From positions 36,264-100,263 of the forward strand of contig JAWODN010000121.1 of the NCBI GenBank assembly GCA_046483285.1: a DNA stretch of 64,000 nt, in the 5' to 3' direction. The notes under the pieces are model-generated. The model was not told where the DNA came from, did not search any database, and saw nothing but the letters and a program-made list of their open reading frames with translations. The translations under genes and the position numbers were made by a program. The stretch comes from CAYRTV01 sp046483285 (GTDB taxonomy: Bacteria; Acidobacteriota; Aminicenantia; Aminicenantales; Aminicenantaceae). This document shows positions 49,077-57,075 of the stretch, piece after piece (the stretch's first letter is position 1; each line of letters starts with the position of its first letter).

Positions 49077-50213
49077 GTGATCTCCTTGGATAATAAACAA
49101 GCCATGGCCGCTCAAGAAAAAACGATCAGAGATGACGTGCTGACTGTTTCCGCCCCGGGGCGTTTGTGTCTTTTCGGGGAGCACCAGGATTATTTCGATC
49201 TCCCGGTTCTGGCGGTCGCTATTGATCTCCGCATCCGGATCACCGGTCGAAGGCGTCCCGGTGAAAAAAAACTCTGCCTTGATCTTCCTGATATCGGCGA
49301 AAAGATTGATATTCCCCTGGGACATGTTCTTTCTTATATTCGAAAAAGAGATTACCTCAGAAGCGCGGTCAATGTCCTGGCCCGGAGACAGATCTGCTGT
49401 GATTCGGGGTGGGAATGCCGCATAAAGGGAGATATCCCCATTAATTCCGGAACCGCCAGTTCCTCTGCGCTGCAGGTGGCGTGGGTTGTTTTTTTATTGG
49501 CGGCAGCCGGGTCTCACCCCGCTGACGATCCCGCTGCCGCGGCCGAACTGGCGTTTGAGTCCGAAGTCGCTGAATTTGACGAGCCCGGCGGCAAAATGGA
49601 TCATTACACTTCAGCACTGGGAGGCGTGGTGTCGATTCATTTCGGGCCGCCTCTCAAAGCCGGTTCTTTGCCCCATTCTTTGAGAGAGTTTGTCTTAGCG
49701 GATTCCATGGTCCGCAAAGACACAACCGGAACGCTGGGGTTTATTAAATCGCATGTTCTCAATGCGGCTGAAAAATTGAAAAAAGTCCGCCCGGAATTCA
49801 ATCTTAAAGAATCGCCGGTGAAAACCGTTGAAAACACCATTGCGGATCTGTCTCCGGTTGAAAAAAGGCTGTTGACCGGAACCTTAATGACCCGGGACAT
49901 AACGGAGGAAGGTGAGCGTCTTTTTCGGGGCGGGGATATGGATCACCATCACTTCGGCCGGCTGCTGAACCGACAGCAGCAGGTTATCCGGGATCACCTG
50001 AAAATCTCATCTCACCGCATCGATCATATGATCAGCACAGCCAGGGCAGCTGGAGCCTTGGGCGCAAAAATTAACGGGTCCGGAGAAGGAGGATGCATAT
50101 TCGCGTACTGCCCCGCCCGGGCTGAAAAGGTCGCGAAAGAATTGGAAAAGCTCAACTGCCGGGTTTTTATAGTTCATGTGAGTGAAGGAGTGAAAATTCA
50201 CAGCCGGACTTGA
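49077..50213 (+). CDS. GHMP kinase, galactokinase-like
   Basis: A 378-residue small-molecule kinase of the GHMP superfamily. The galactokinase-like substrate loop APGRLCLFGEHQDYFDLPVL is near residue 25, the ATP loop INSGTASSSALQVAW near 122, and the C-terminal GAKINGSGEGGCIFAY near 330. EHQDY resembles the sugar-binding EHxDY of galactokinase, so a sugar (galactose, fucose, glucuronate or similar) is the expected substrate rather than mevalonate or homoserine. The start is uncertain: GTG at 49077 or ATG at 49104, neither with a good ribosome site. It is followed by efp after 31 bases. Confidence 0.85.
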   Translation: MISLDNKQAMAAQEKTIRDDVLTVSAPGRLCLFGEHQDYFDLPVLAVAIDLRIRITGRRRPGEKKLCLDLPDIGEKIDIPLGHVLSYIRKRDYLRSAVNVLARRQICCDSGWECRIKGDIPINSGTASSSALQVAWVVFLLAAAGSHPADDPAAAAELAFESEVAEFDEPGGKMDHYTSALGGVVSIHFGPPLKAGSLPHSLREFVLADSMVRKDTTGTLGFIKSHVLNAAEKLKKVRPEFNLKESPVKTVENTIADLSPVEKRLLTGTLMTRDITEEGERLFRGGDMDHHHFGRLLNRQQQVIRDHLKISSHRIDHMISTARAAGALGAKINGSGEGGCIFAYCPARAEKVAKELEKLNCRVFIVHVSEGVKIHSRT

Positions 50214-50244
50214 ATTCCGCCGGGCGAAAAGGAGATAACAAGAT

Positions 50245-50808
50245 ATGATTAATGCCACTCAACTCAGAAAAGGCATGGTGATTAAGATCGGTGATGACAT
50301 ATATAAAATTCTTGACACCACCCATGTCACGCCGGGAAAAGGCCAGGCTTTAATGCAGACGAAACTGCGGAAACTCAGTGACGGCACTCTGCATGACCAC
50401 CGGTTCCGGTCCAAAGATAAAATTGAGCGGGTCTACCTGGAAGAAATCGAGATGGAATACCTTTATCAGGACGGTGATCATTACGTTTTTATGAACACGG
50501 AGACTTATGACCAGAAACGGCTTTCAGAAGAAGCTTTGGGCGATGCTTTGAATTATCTTGTCCCGAATGTGGTGTTCACCATCGAGACGCATGAAGGGGA
50601 ACCGGTCGGTGTCACTCCCCCCTTGACCATCGAGCTGAAGGTCATCAAAACGGATCCTTATTTAAAAGGCGCCACTCAGTCGGCAAGCAGCAAACCCGCC
50701 ACTTTGGAGACCGGCATCACTTTAAATGTTCCGCAGTTTATCAAGGAAGGGGATATTATCAGGATCGACACCCGGGATGAAAAATATTTGGAAAGGGCCA
50801 AGGAATGA
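50245..50808 (+). CDS. efp: Translation elongation factor P
   Basis: A 187-residue EF-P, which rescues ribosomes stalled at polyproline. It has three beta-barrel domains: KOW-like N-domain (MINATQLRKGMVIKIGDDIY), the tip loop THVTPGKGQAL with the modifiable lysine, the middle domain (RFRSKDKIERVYLEEIEMEY) and the C-domain ending NVPQFIKEGDIIRIDTRD. No epmA/epmB or earP lies in the window, so how the tip lysine is modified is open. It is preceded by AAAAGGAGATAAC and is the second gene of a probable operon with the kinase and the MBL gene. Confidence 0.96.
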   Translation: MINATQLRKGMVIKIGDDIYKILDTTHVTPGKGQALMQTKLRKLSDGTLHDHRFRSKDKIERVYLEEIEMEYLYQDGDHYVFMNTETYDQKRLSEEALGDALNYLVPNVVFTIETHEGEPVGVTPPLTIELKVIKTDPYLKGATQSASSKPATLETGITLNVPQFIKEGDIIRIDTRDEKYLERAKE

Positions 50809-50814
50809 CTCAGG

Positions 50815-51699
50815 ATGACTCCTTCACCACCGTCCGGCGTCCGGTCCCGCAGAGGGAGGGGCAGGCGCAGCAAGCCATCAGCGATGAAATTAACTAATGA
50901 AACCGCGGCAGCCCCGGCCCGCCCGGTCTTATACTTTCTGGGAACCGGAGGGGCCTCCGCCACCCGTGAGCGGGACAACACCTCTCTTTTAATTGAATCC
51001 GCCGGCGATTTGTTCTTGATTGACTGCCCCGGCTGTATCATTCCCAAAATACAATCCCTTGATCTTGATCCTCGCCGGATCCGTTCTTTGTTTATCACCC
51101 ACATCCACCCCGATCACATTTACGGACTTCCTTCTCTGATGCACAATATGATGCAGGAGGACACCACTCTCAGGGTTTACGGTTCCAATGAAAGTTTGGA
51201 ATTCTGCCGCCGTTTATTGGATCTCTTTGGATTGCGGCGGGACAAAATTAAATACCGGCTTGAATTTATTCCGCTCGCCCCCGAAGAAAAATTTTCCCCC
51301 CTGGCAGATCTGAAAAGCCGGAGTCTGTCTGTCCGGCATAAATCGTCTTCGCTGGGGATTCACACGAATTTCGAACCGGGGAAGGTGGATCTGCTTTATA
51401 CCGGGGATACTGCCATCCACCCTCCGCTGTTCAAGCGTTTTTTTGGAGTGGATTATCTGGTCCATGAGTGCAGTGTTCCTTCCCGGTTTTTCCGGCTGCA
51501 CCCCGATCTTTCCAGCCTGCACACCCATTCCCTGGATCTGGGCCGTTATGCGGCTCAGGCGGATATCCGTTGTCTGGCCCCTGTTCATTTTTTCGGTGAG
51601 GTGGATTTTGCTGTAAAAGAGATCGAGCAGGAAATCAAATCTCATTACAAAGGAAAACTGGTCATTCCGGATGACCTGGATTATATCGAATTGACCTGA
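50815..51699 (+). CDS. Metallo-beta-lactamase fold hydrolase (RNase Z-like)
   Basis: A 294-residue MBL-fold protein. From ~residue 38 it runs YFLGTGGASATRERDNTSLL, then ITHIHPDHIYGLPSL with the HxHxDH zinc motif, LLYTGDTAIHPP with the bridging aspartate, and ECSVPSRFF and APVHFFGEV with the late histidine. The layout is close to RNase Z/ElaC and phosphodiesterase-type members, though the exosite arm is not evident. The first ~35 residues are basic, Pro/Arg-rich and probably non-conserved; the ATG at 50884 is an alternative start. It lies six bases after efp. Confidence 0.87.
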   Translation: MTPSPPSGVRSRRGRGRRSKPSAMKLTNETAAAPARPVLYFLGTGGASATRERDNTSLLIESAGDLFLIDCPGCIIPKIQSLDLDPRRIRSLFITHIHPDHIYGLPSLMHNMMQEDTTLRVYGSNESLEFCRRLLDLFGLRRDKIKYRLEFIPLAPEEKFSPLADLKSRSLSVRHKSSSLGIHTNFEPGKVDLLYTGDTAIHPPLFKRFFGVDYLVHECSVPSRFFRLHPDLSSLHTHSLDLGRYAAQADIRCLAPVHFFGEVDFAVKEIEQEIKSHYKGKLVIPDDLDYIELT

Positions 51700-51779
51700 A
51701 TAAAAATGAATTTGCTTCTTTATTCGGCGGCAGCCCCCCCGGCAGCGGTTGAGACGAGTCTGCGCCGGGGAGAGGGGGG

Positions 51780-52784
51780 GTGTCAAAAGTGATTTTTCTT
51801 TATTTTGCCGGGCTGCTGCTGTCGTTCGTGCTGCTTTTTAAATGCGCGGATTACTTTATCACCGGCTCGGTCGGAATCGCCGGAGTCCTGCATATTCCCA
51901 AGCTGATTATGGGAATCGTGCTGGTCGGACTGGCCACCACCGCTCCTGAATTCGCTGTTTCCGTTCAAGCCGCCTTTCTCGGGCATCCGGAAATCGCATT
52001 GGGAAACGCCATCGGTTCGGTTATCTGTGATGACGGAATCGCCCTGGGCTTGGCTGCTGTTTTGTCTCCGGTGATTATATCTGTGAACTGCCGGGTTCTC
52101 AAAGTGGTGGGATCTTTTATTCTTTTTATTGATATTCTCGCCTACATATTGGCCGGCAATGGAACCGTGAGCCGTTTGGATGGTTTGATTCTGCTTGCTT
52201 TTTTGGCGGTTTATTTTTGGATGATGTACGCCATGCGGAATTTTTTTCGAAAGGGCGGGATGCTGGAGCCGGATTTCGCCGAATCTGGAGACACCCGGAC
52301 AGCGAATCATGAAGAAGGTTCCAACTGGCGGTATTTAAAAAAGCCGCTGTTTTTATTTGCGGCGGGAATCATCGGAGTGGTGCTGACCAGCCGGGTGGTG
52401 ATTTGGGCGTCAGTGAACATCGCAGAATATTTTTCAATCTCTGAAACAATCATCGGGCTGACCGTCATCGCCATCGGGACGTCGCTGCCTGAAATCAGCA
52501 CCTGCGTAACCGCAGCTTTGAAAAAAGAAGGGCAAATTGCCATCGGCAATATCCTGGGGGCCGATGTTCTTAATATATTGTGGATCATCGGAATGTCCGC
52601 CCTGGTCCGGCCCATTGACGTGGAAAGGGAGGTTATTAACTTTTCATTTCCTTTCATGATTTTGATCGTTGTGGTGATGCTGGCCGCCATGAGGCACCGC
52701 TGCCGTCTGGGAAAGACCAAGGGACTTATTTTATTGTCCATGTATGGCCTCTACTTGTTCCTCACCATCAAATTTTTCATTTAG
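51780..52784 (+). CDS. Calcium/cation exchanger (CaCA family, YrbG-like)
   Basis: A 334-residue polytopic protein with about ten helices and two inverted alpha-repeats, the mark of sodium/calcium exchangers. Alpha-1 is LATTAPEFAVSVQAAFLGHP followed by ALGNAIGSVICDD. Alpha-2 is AIGTSLPEISTCVTAALKKE followed by AIGNILGADVLN. The acidic residues in APEF and LPEIS coordinate Ca2+. A cytoplasmic loop of ~40 residues separates the halves. Length is normal for bacterial YrbG-type exchangers. The start is the GTG at 51780, 80 bases after the MBL gene, with GGGGAGAGGGG upstream. Confidence 0.92.
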   Translation: MSKVIFLYFAGLLLSFVLLFKCADYFITGSVGIAGVLHIPKLIMGIVLVGLATTAPEFAVSVQAAFLGHPEIALGNAIGSVICDDGIALGLAAVLSPVIISVNCRVLKVVGSFILFIDILAYILAGNGTVSRLDGLILLAFLAVYFWMMYAMRNFFRKGGMLEPDFAESGDTRTANHEEGSNWRYLKKPLFLFAAGIIGVVLTSRVVIWASVNIAEYFSISETIIGLTVIAIGTSLPEISTCVTAALKKEGQIAIGNILGADVLNILWIIGMSALVRPIDVEREVINFSFPFMILIVVVMLAAMRHRCRLGKTKGLILLSMYGLYLFLTIKFFI

Positions 52785-52814
52785 TAGCCGGCCCTGTTCA
52801 TCATGAGCCAAGCT

Positions 52815-53197
52815 CACCCACGAACCATGACAATCGAAAGAAGGGTCCCGGCACGGCTTCCTCCCCCGTCCTCGCTGCCTGCGGGCGGGGGCCCTCTCCA
52901 GCTGTGCCTTTGAGTGTGTCATCCCGCGGTGCGAAGCACCGAGGGATCCCTTACTGCTTCGTCTTGCCGGTGGGTTCCGCTTTCACGAAGCAGGAAGGGA
53001 TTGCCACGGCTTGCTGGCGCAAGCCTCGCAATGACAAAGCGGCATGTTTTCCCGGGAAGCGGAGCGACGGGAATCTTAGAGTGCATCGGCTAATGAGTAG
53101 GAACCGACTCATCAGACGAGGCCGAATAAAATCCTCACGGCCTGCTTCGCAGGCCTCAGGATGACAGCGGAGCTGTCATTTTCGAACTAATAAGCCA
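52815..53197. repeat. Family C array with flanking D and B ends
   Basis: Starts with a D-like CCACGAACCATGACAATCG. The C array (52906-53170) follows, with units TGTGTCATCCCGCGGTGCGA, GGGTTCCGCTTTCACGAAGC, AGGGATTGCCACGGCTTGCT and GAATCTTAGAGTGCATCGGC, in the order seen at 37945-38212. It closes with the B end TTTTCGAACTAATAAGCCAGG at 53177-53197. It fills the gap behind the exchanger gene; no gene is present. Confidence 0.85.
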
Positions 53198-53232
53198 GGT
53201 TTAGGTCTGGGAACGCCCGAATCAGAAAATCG

Positions 53233-53260
53233 TTGACTTGAAAATTCATTTTGTTATGAT
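53233..53260 (+). promoter_or_regulatory. Probable promoter of the alanine dehydrogenase transcript
   Basis: TTGACT at 53233-53238 and TATGAT at 53255-53260 are separated by 16 bases. It would initiate near 53267 and give a leader of about 190 bases ahead of the alanine dehydrogenase ATG at 53457, which contains the structured segment 53316-53412. Confidence 0.55.
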
Positions 53261-53315
53261 GGTTTCTATTGATTTGCCTGGATAATGAATGAATCAGGTG
53301 TATGCAGGTACGAAG

Positions 53316-53412
53316 AAAGGCGGAGTAATTTAAGGTTTATGGGAGAGTTCTGTAAAAAAAGAAAAGAAGTGTGCGCACCGGTTTCCAACACACGGATTTT
53401 CCCGCCTTTTTA
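53316..53412 (+). promoter_or_regulatory. Structured leader / possible attenuator upstream of alanine dehydrogenase
   Basis: The 8-base stem AAAGGCGG (53316-53323) and CCGCCTTT (53402-53409) closes a ~78-base domain. Inside it, GTGTG and CACAC (about 53370-53393) form another hairpin. The closing arm is followed by a short T-run (TTTTTAT), so the 3' side looks like a terminator. It lies between a promoter and the gene. It does not match the glycine, ZTP, fluoride or c-di-GMP riboswitch signatures that I know. Confidence 0.4.
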
Positions 53413-53456
53413 TAAGAAAGCATTTTCCTAAGGTCTAGTTCAGCCAAGGAGGGCTC

Positions 53457-54569
53457 ATGAACATTGGGGTGATCAATGAAAGTTCAAAAATCGAAAACCG
53501 GGCTGGGTTGTCACCCAGCGGAGTCTCCTTTTTAGTCGAAAGGGGACATTCGGTTTTTTTGCAAGCCGGCGCAGGCAAGAAGGCCGGGTATTCTAATGAG
53601 GATTATAATGCCCTGGGCGCGGAAATCGTTTTCACCAAGGAAGAAGTGTTCGGCCGTTCAGATTTGGTTCTCAATATATCACCTTTAAATGAAGAGGAAT
53701 GCGGTCTGGTCAAAGAAAATCAAATATTGTTCGGATTTCATCATTTGGCTGTCGCCAAGAAAAGGATAGTTGAGAGTCTTTTAAAGAAAAAGGTCACCAT
53801 GATTGGATATGAGATTGTGGAGGATGAAGAAGGCGATCTGCCTTTCATCGGCAGCTTGAGTGAAATAGCCGGGCAGATGTGCCATGTGATCGCCGGGTAT
53901 AATTTACAGACCATCCAGGGGGGGCGTGGATTGGTGATAGGCGGTGTGGTCAGCGTACCTCCGGCCACGGCCGTAGTGGTGGGAAGCACTGTTTTGGCCC
54001 AGAGCGCCATCCAGGCCATGTTGGGGGCGGGTGCTCATACCATCGCCTTGGGGCGTTATATGGACCGGCTGCGGATGCTGGAAGGAATGACGGGAGGCCG
54101 GTTAGCCACAATGATGGCCAGCAATTACAATCTCTCCAGGATGGTGGAAATCGCGGATATTCTCATTGGAGCTGTTTTGCGTCCCGGACAAAAAGCGCCG
54201 CTGATGATCACCCGGGAAATGGTAAAAAGAATGAAGCCGGGCTCCATCATCATCGACCTGTCCATAGATCAAGGCGGATGTGTGGAGACCAGCCGGCCCA
54301 CCACATTGGATGACCCCACTTATGTGGAAGAGGGGGTTATTCATTATTGTGTACCCAATATCACGTCGGCGGTGAGCCGGACGTCCACTAAGGTGCTCTC
54401 CAATATGGTGGTGTCCTATCTCCTCGAAATCGGAGAATCAGGTATTGAAGCCGCACTGAAACGGGACCAGATGCTTTCCTGCGGCGTTTACCTTTATCAG
54501 GGGCATGTTGTGAAAAAAAACATTGCGGAACGGTTTGATTTGAATCACAAATCCTTGTCTGCTATTTAA
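53457..54569 (+). CDS. ald: Alanine dehydrogenase
   Basis: A 370-residue NAD-dependent dehydrogenase of the AlaDH/PNT family, converting L-alanine to pyruvate and ammonia or the reverse. Seen are the N-terminal MNIGVINESSKIENRAGLSP, GHSVFLQAGAGKKAGYSNED, the catalytic histidine region FGFHHLAVAK, GAVLRPGQKAPLMITREMV and GSIIIDLSIDQGGCVETSRP. The nucleotide-binding VVGSTVLAQSAIQAMLGAGA departs from the usual GxGxxG. Length matches Ald. The start follows AAGGAGGGCTC. A promoter and structured leader lie upstream. Downstream come the NADH/NADPH redox genes, which fits amino acid oxidation. Confidence 0.88.
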   Translation: MNIGVINESSKIENRAGLSPSGVSFLVERGHSVFLQAGAGKKAGYSNEDYNALGAEIVFTKEEVFGRSDLVLNISPLNEEECGLVKENQILFGFHHLAVAKKRIVESLLKKKVTMIGYEIVEDEEGDLPFIGSLSEIAGQMCHVIAGYNLQTIQGGRGLVIGGVVSVPPATAVVVGSTVLAQSAIQAMLGAGAHTIALGRYMDRLRMLEGMTGGRLATMMASNYNLSRMVEIADILIGAVLRPGQKAPLMITREMVKRMKPGSIIIDLSIDQGGCVETSRPTTLDDPTYVEEGVIHYCVPNITSAVSRTSTKVLSNMVVSYLLEIGESGIEAALKRDQMLSCGVYLYQGHVVKKNIAERFDLNHKSLSAI

Positions 54570-54582
54570 CGCAGGAATTCCG

Positions 54583-54631
54583 ATCGCAATTTTTTTATAA
54601 ACAGGTCAGGCTTAGGTATAAGTCAAGGAAA
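54583..54631. repeat. Right-hand fragment of family A with two end motifs
   Basis: Contains ATCGCAATTTTTTTATAAAC followed by AGGTCAGGCTTAGG and TATAAGTCAAGG. These are one inverted-repeat arm and two copies of the short end motif. It stands between ald and the NuoE-like gene. Confidence 0.65.
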
Positions 54632-54635
54632 AAAC

Positions 54636-55091
54636 ATGGAAAAAATATTTAAAAAATTTCATCCGGAGAGAAAAGAACTCATCCATATTCTCCATGAAGT
54701 CCAGTCCGAAAACGGGTACATCTCCCCGGAAGCGATCGCGGACACGGCCCGGTTTTTACATATTCCGGAAAGTGAAATCTATGGAATATTGACATTCTAC
54801 CGGGCTTTTACGCTGACTCCCCGGGGAGAACATATAATCACCATCTGCATGGGGACGGCCTGCCATGTCCGCGGGGCTCCCCGGATACTGGATGAATTTT
54901 CCCGCCGCTTGGAAATTAAGGCGGGGGAGACCAGCGAAGACGGGGAGTACACCCTGGAGACTGTCAATTGTGTGGGAGCCTGCGCTTTAGGCCCCATCGT
55001 GATCACCGACGGGGAATACCATGGTGAGGTTAAATCCAAAGACCTTCAAAGCATATTGAAACAAGTCAAACAAGAGAAGGAGTCCGGTTGA
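54636..55091 (+). CDS. NuoE/HydC-like [2Fe-2S] subunit
   Basis: A 151-residue thioredoxin-like [2Fe-2S] protein, matching the 24-kDa NuoE/HydC subunit. An N-terminal helical part (ELIHILHEVQSENGYISPEA) precedes the cluster domain, with CMGTACHVRGAP and later CVGACALGP supplying four cysteines. It passes electrons to or from the flavin subunit of soluble NADH-linked complexes. It is the first gene of a five-gene run (NuoE, NuoF, NuoG, NfnA and NfnB-like). The ATG at 54636 follows GTCAAGGAAAAAAC. Confidence 0.93.
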   Translation: MEKIFKKFHPERKELIHILHEVQSENGYISPEAIADTARFLHIPESEIYGILTFYRAFTLTPRGEHIITICMGTACHVRGAPRILDEFSRRLEIKAGETSEDGEYTLETVNCVGACALGPIVITDGEYHGEVKSKDLQSILKQVKQEKESG

Positions 55092-55155
55092 TGTCCGCAT
55101 CCGGCTTGAAAAAATTCCGCGGTACCGGCAAAAAGCAGTGAAAAAAAGAAGAACA

Positions 55156-57075
55156 ATGAATAAACTCAAATCAATGCATGAACTCAAAAACCTGATAGAT
55201 GAAAAGATGAGGCAAAGACAGAAAGACGACCGGTTGACTCTGACAGTCTCCGCCGGCACCTGCGGCCGGGCCCGGGGTTCAGAGAAGGTCATCGGGGCTT
55301 TGCAAAATCAGGTGAAAAAGAAAAACCTTGAGGATAAAGTCCGTATCAAAGTCACGGGATGCCATGGCTTTTGTGAGGCTGAGCCCAACATCATTATTCA
55401 TCCCGGGGAGCTTTTTTACCAGCATGTCCAGCCGGAAGACACAGAAAAAATCATTGAAGAGACAATCCTGAAGAACCGGGTCATCGAAAAACTTTTGTAT
55501 GTCGAACCTGAAAGCGGTGAAAAAGCCGAAAGGGAGCAAGACATTTCCTTTTACACCAAGCAGAAACGCATCGTCCTCGGCGATAATGTTCACATTGAAC
55601 CAACCAAAATCGAGGATTATTTGGCCATTGGGGGCTACCGGGCGTTGGCGAAGATCCTGGACGGCGGGATGCCTGAAGATGTGATCGATATGGTTAAAGC
55701 CGCCGGGTTAAGAGGCCGGGGGGGCGCCGGTTTTCCAACCGGGACCAAGTGGGGACTCACCCGCAAAACCAAGGCGGATATCAAATATATCATCTGCAAT
55801 GCCGACGAAGGCGATCCGGGGGCGTACATGGACCGCAGCCTTTTGGAGGGCAACCCTCACAGAGTCATTGAAGGGATGATCATCGGGGCATACGCCATTC
55901 AAGCCCGGCAAGGATATATTTATGTGAGATTGGAATATCCACTGGCCGTAAAAAATATCACTCTGGCCCTGGAGCAAGCCCGGGAACACGGCCTGCTGGG
56001 ATCCTCCATCCTGGGCACGGATTTTGATTTTGATATTCATGTGTTCAAAGGAGCCGGGGCTTTTGTTTGCGGAGAAGAGACCTCCCTGATGGCTTCAATC
56101 GAGGGACAGCGGGCTTTTCCCCGCCAAAGGCCGCCTTATCCCGCTGAAGAAGGATTGTGGGGGAAACCCACCAATATCAACAACGTGGAGACCTGGGCCA
56201 ATGTCCCGGTCATCATCAGCAAGGGCCCGGACTGGTACCGGAATATCGGGACTGAAAACAGCAAGGGCACCAAAATTTTTTCACTGGTCGGCAAAATCAA
56301 CAATACCGGATTGGTGGAAGTTCCCATGGGGATCTCTCTCAGAGAGATCATTTACGATATCGGCGGCGGAATAAAAGACGGGAAAAAATTCAAAGCGGTT
56401 CAAACCGGAGGGCCTTCCGGCGGATGCATTCCGCATAATATGCTGGATCAGCCTATAGATTTTGACACTCTGGCCAAAGCCGGTTCGATTATGGGGTCAG
56501 GCGGGATGATCGTGATGGACGAGGAGACCTGCATGGTGGACGTTGCCCGGTATTTCCTTTCGTTCACCCAGGAAGAATCCTGCGGGAAGTGCGTTCCTTG
56601 CCGCATAGGAACCAGACAGATGGGGGAAATTCTCACCCGGATTGCCGAAGGAAAAGGAGAAATGGACGATCTGGAAAAACTGGAAGGGCTGTCCCGGACA
56701 GTCAATTGCGGTTCCCTGTGCGGCCTTGGTCAAACCGCCCCCAATCCGGTTTTAACCACACTCCGTTATTTCAAGCATGAATATATCGCTCACATAAAGG
56801 ACAAGACCTGTTCCGCCCTGGCCTGCAAAGAGCTGATATGTTATTTTATCGAACCTGAAAAATGCATCGGCTGTCTTTTGTGCAAAAAGTCCTGTCCGGT
56901 GGATGCGATAAGCGGTGAACGCAAAGAAGTGCATGTCATCAATCAAGAAAAGTGCATTAAATGCGGAGTCTGCTTGGACGTCTGCCCCCTGCGGGCGCAG
57001 GCCGTATCTAAATATTCCGGCCGGGACAAGGAAGCCATTCTCAACCGGAGCCGAAAGGATGACAATCGGAAATGA
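55156..57075 (+). CDS. NuoF/HydB-like NADH-binding flavoprotein with C-terminal ferredoxin domain
   Basis: A 639-residue subunit, the NADH/FMN module of hydrogenase- or Nuo-type complexes. The N-terminal ~120 residues are a second [2Fe-2S] thioredoxin domain (AGTCGRARG, GCHGFCEAEPN). Then come FMN/NAD motifs (GLRGRGGAGFPTGTKWG; NADEGDPGAYMDRSLLEGNP; GAGAFVCGEETSLMASIEGQ), a [4Fe-4S] motif SCGKCVPCRIGT, and two C-terminal [4Fe-4S] motifs (CIGCLLCKKSCP, CIKCGVCLDVCP). This architecture matches HydB of bifurcating hydrogenases. Its stop overlaps the next start (ATGA). The ATG at 55156 is preferred over the GTG at 55138. Confidence 0.94.
   Translation: MNKLKSMHELKNLIDEKMRQRQKDDRLTLTVSAGTCGRARGSEKVIGALQNQVKKKNLEDKVRIKVTGCHGFCEAEPNIIIHPGELFYQHVQPEDTEKIIEETILKNRVIEKLLYVEPESGEKAEREQDISFYTKQKRIVLGDNVHIEPTKIEDYLAIGGYRALAKILDGGMPEDVIDMVKAAGLRGRGGAGFPTGTKWGLTRKTKADIKYIICNADEGDPGAYMDRSLLEGNPHRVIEGMIIGAYAIQARQGYIYVRLEYPLAVKNITLALEQAREHGLLGSSILGTDFDFDIHVFKGAGAFVCGEETSLMASIEGQRAFPRQRPPYPAEEGLWGKPTNINNVETWANVPVIISKGPDWYRNIGTENSKGTKIFSLVGKINNTGLVEVPMGISLREIIYDIGGGIKDGKKFKAVQTGGPSGGCIPHNMLDQPIDFDTLAKAGSIMGSGGMIVMDEETCMVDVARYFLSFTQEESCGKCVPCRIGTRQMGEILTRIAEGKGEMDDLEKLEGLSRTVNCGSLCGLGQTAPNPVLTTLRYFKHEYIAHIKDKTCSALACKELICYFIEPEKCIGCLLCKKSCPVDAISGERKEVHVINQEKCIKCGVCLDVCPLRAQAVSKYSGRDKEAILNRSRKDDNRK

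Noticed and set aside
53340..53412. Glycine riboswitch upstream of alanine dehydrogenase
   Set aside because: GGGAGAG is present, but the rest of the conserved glycine aptamer core is absent.
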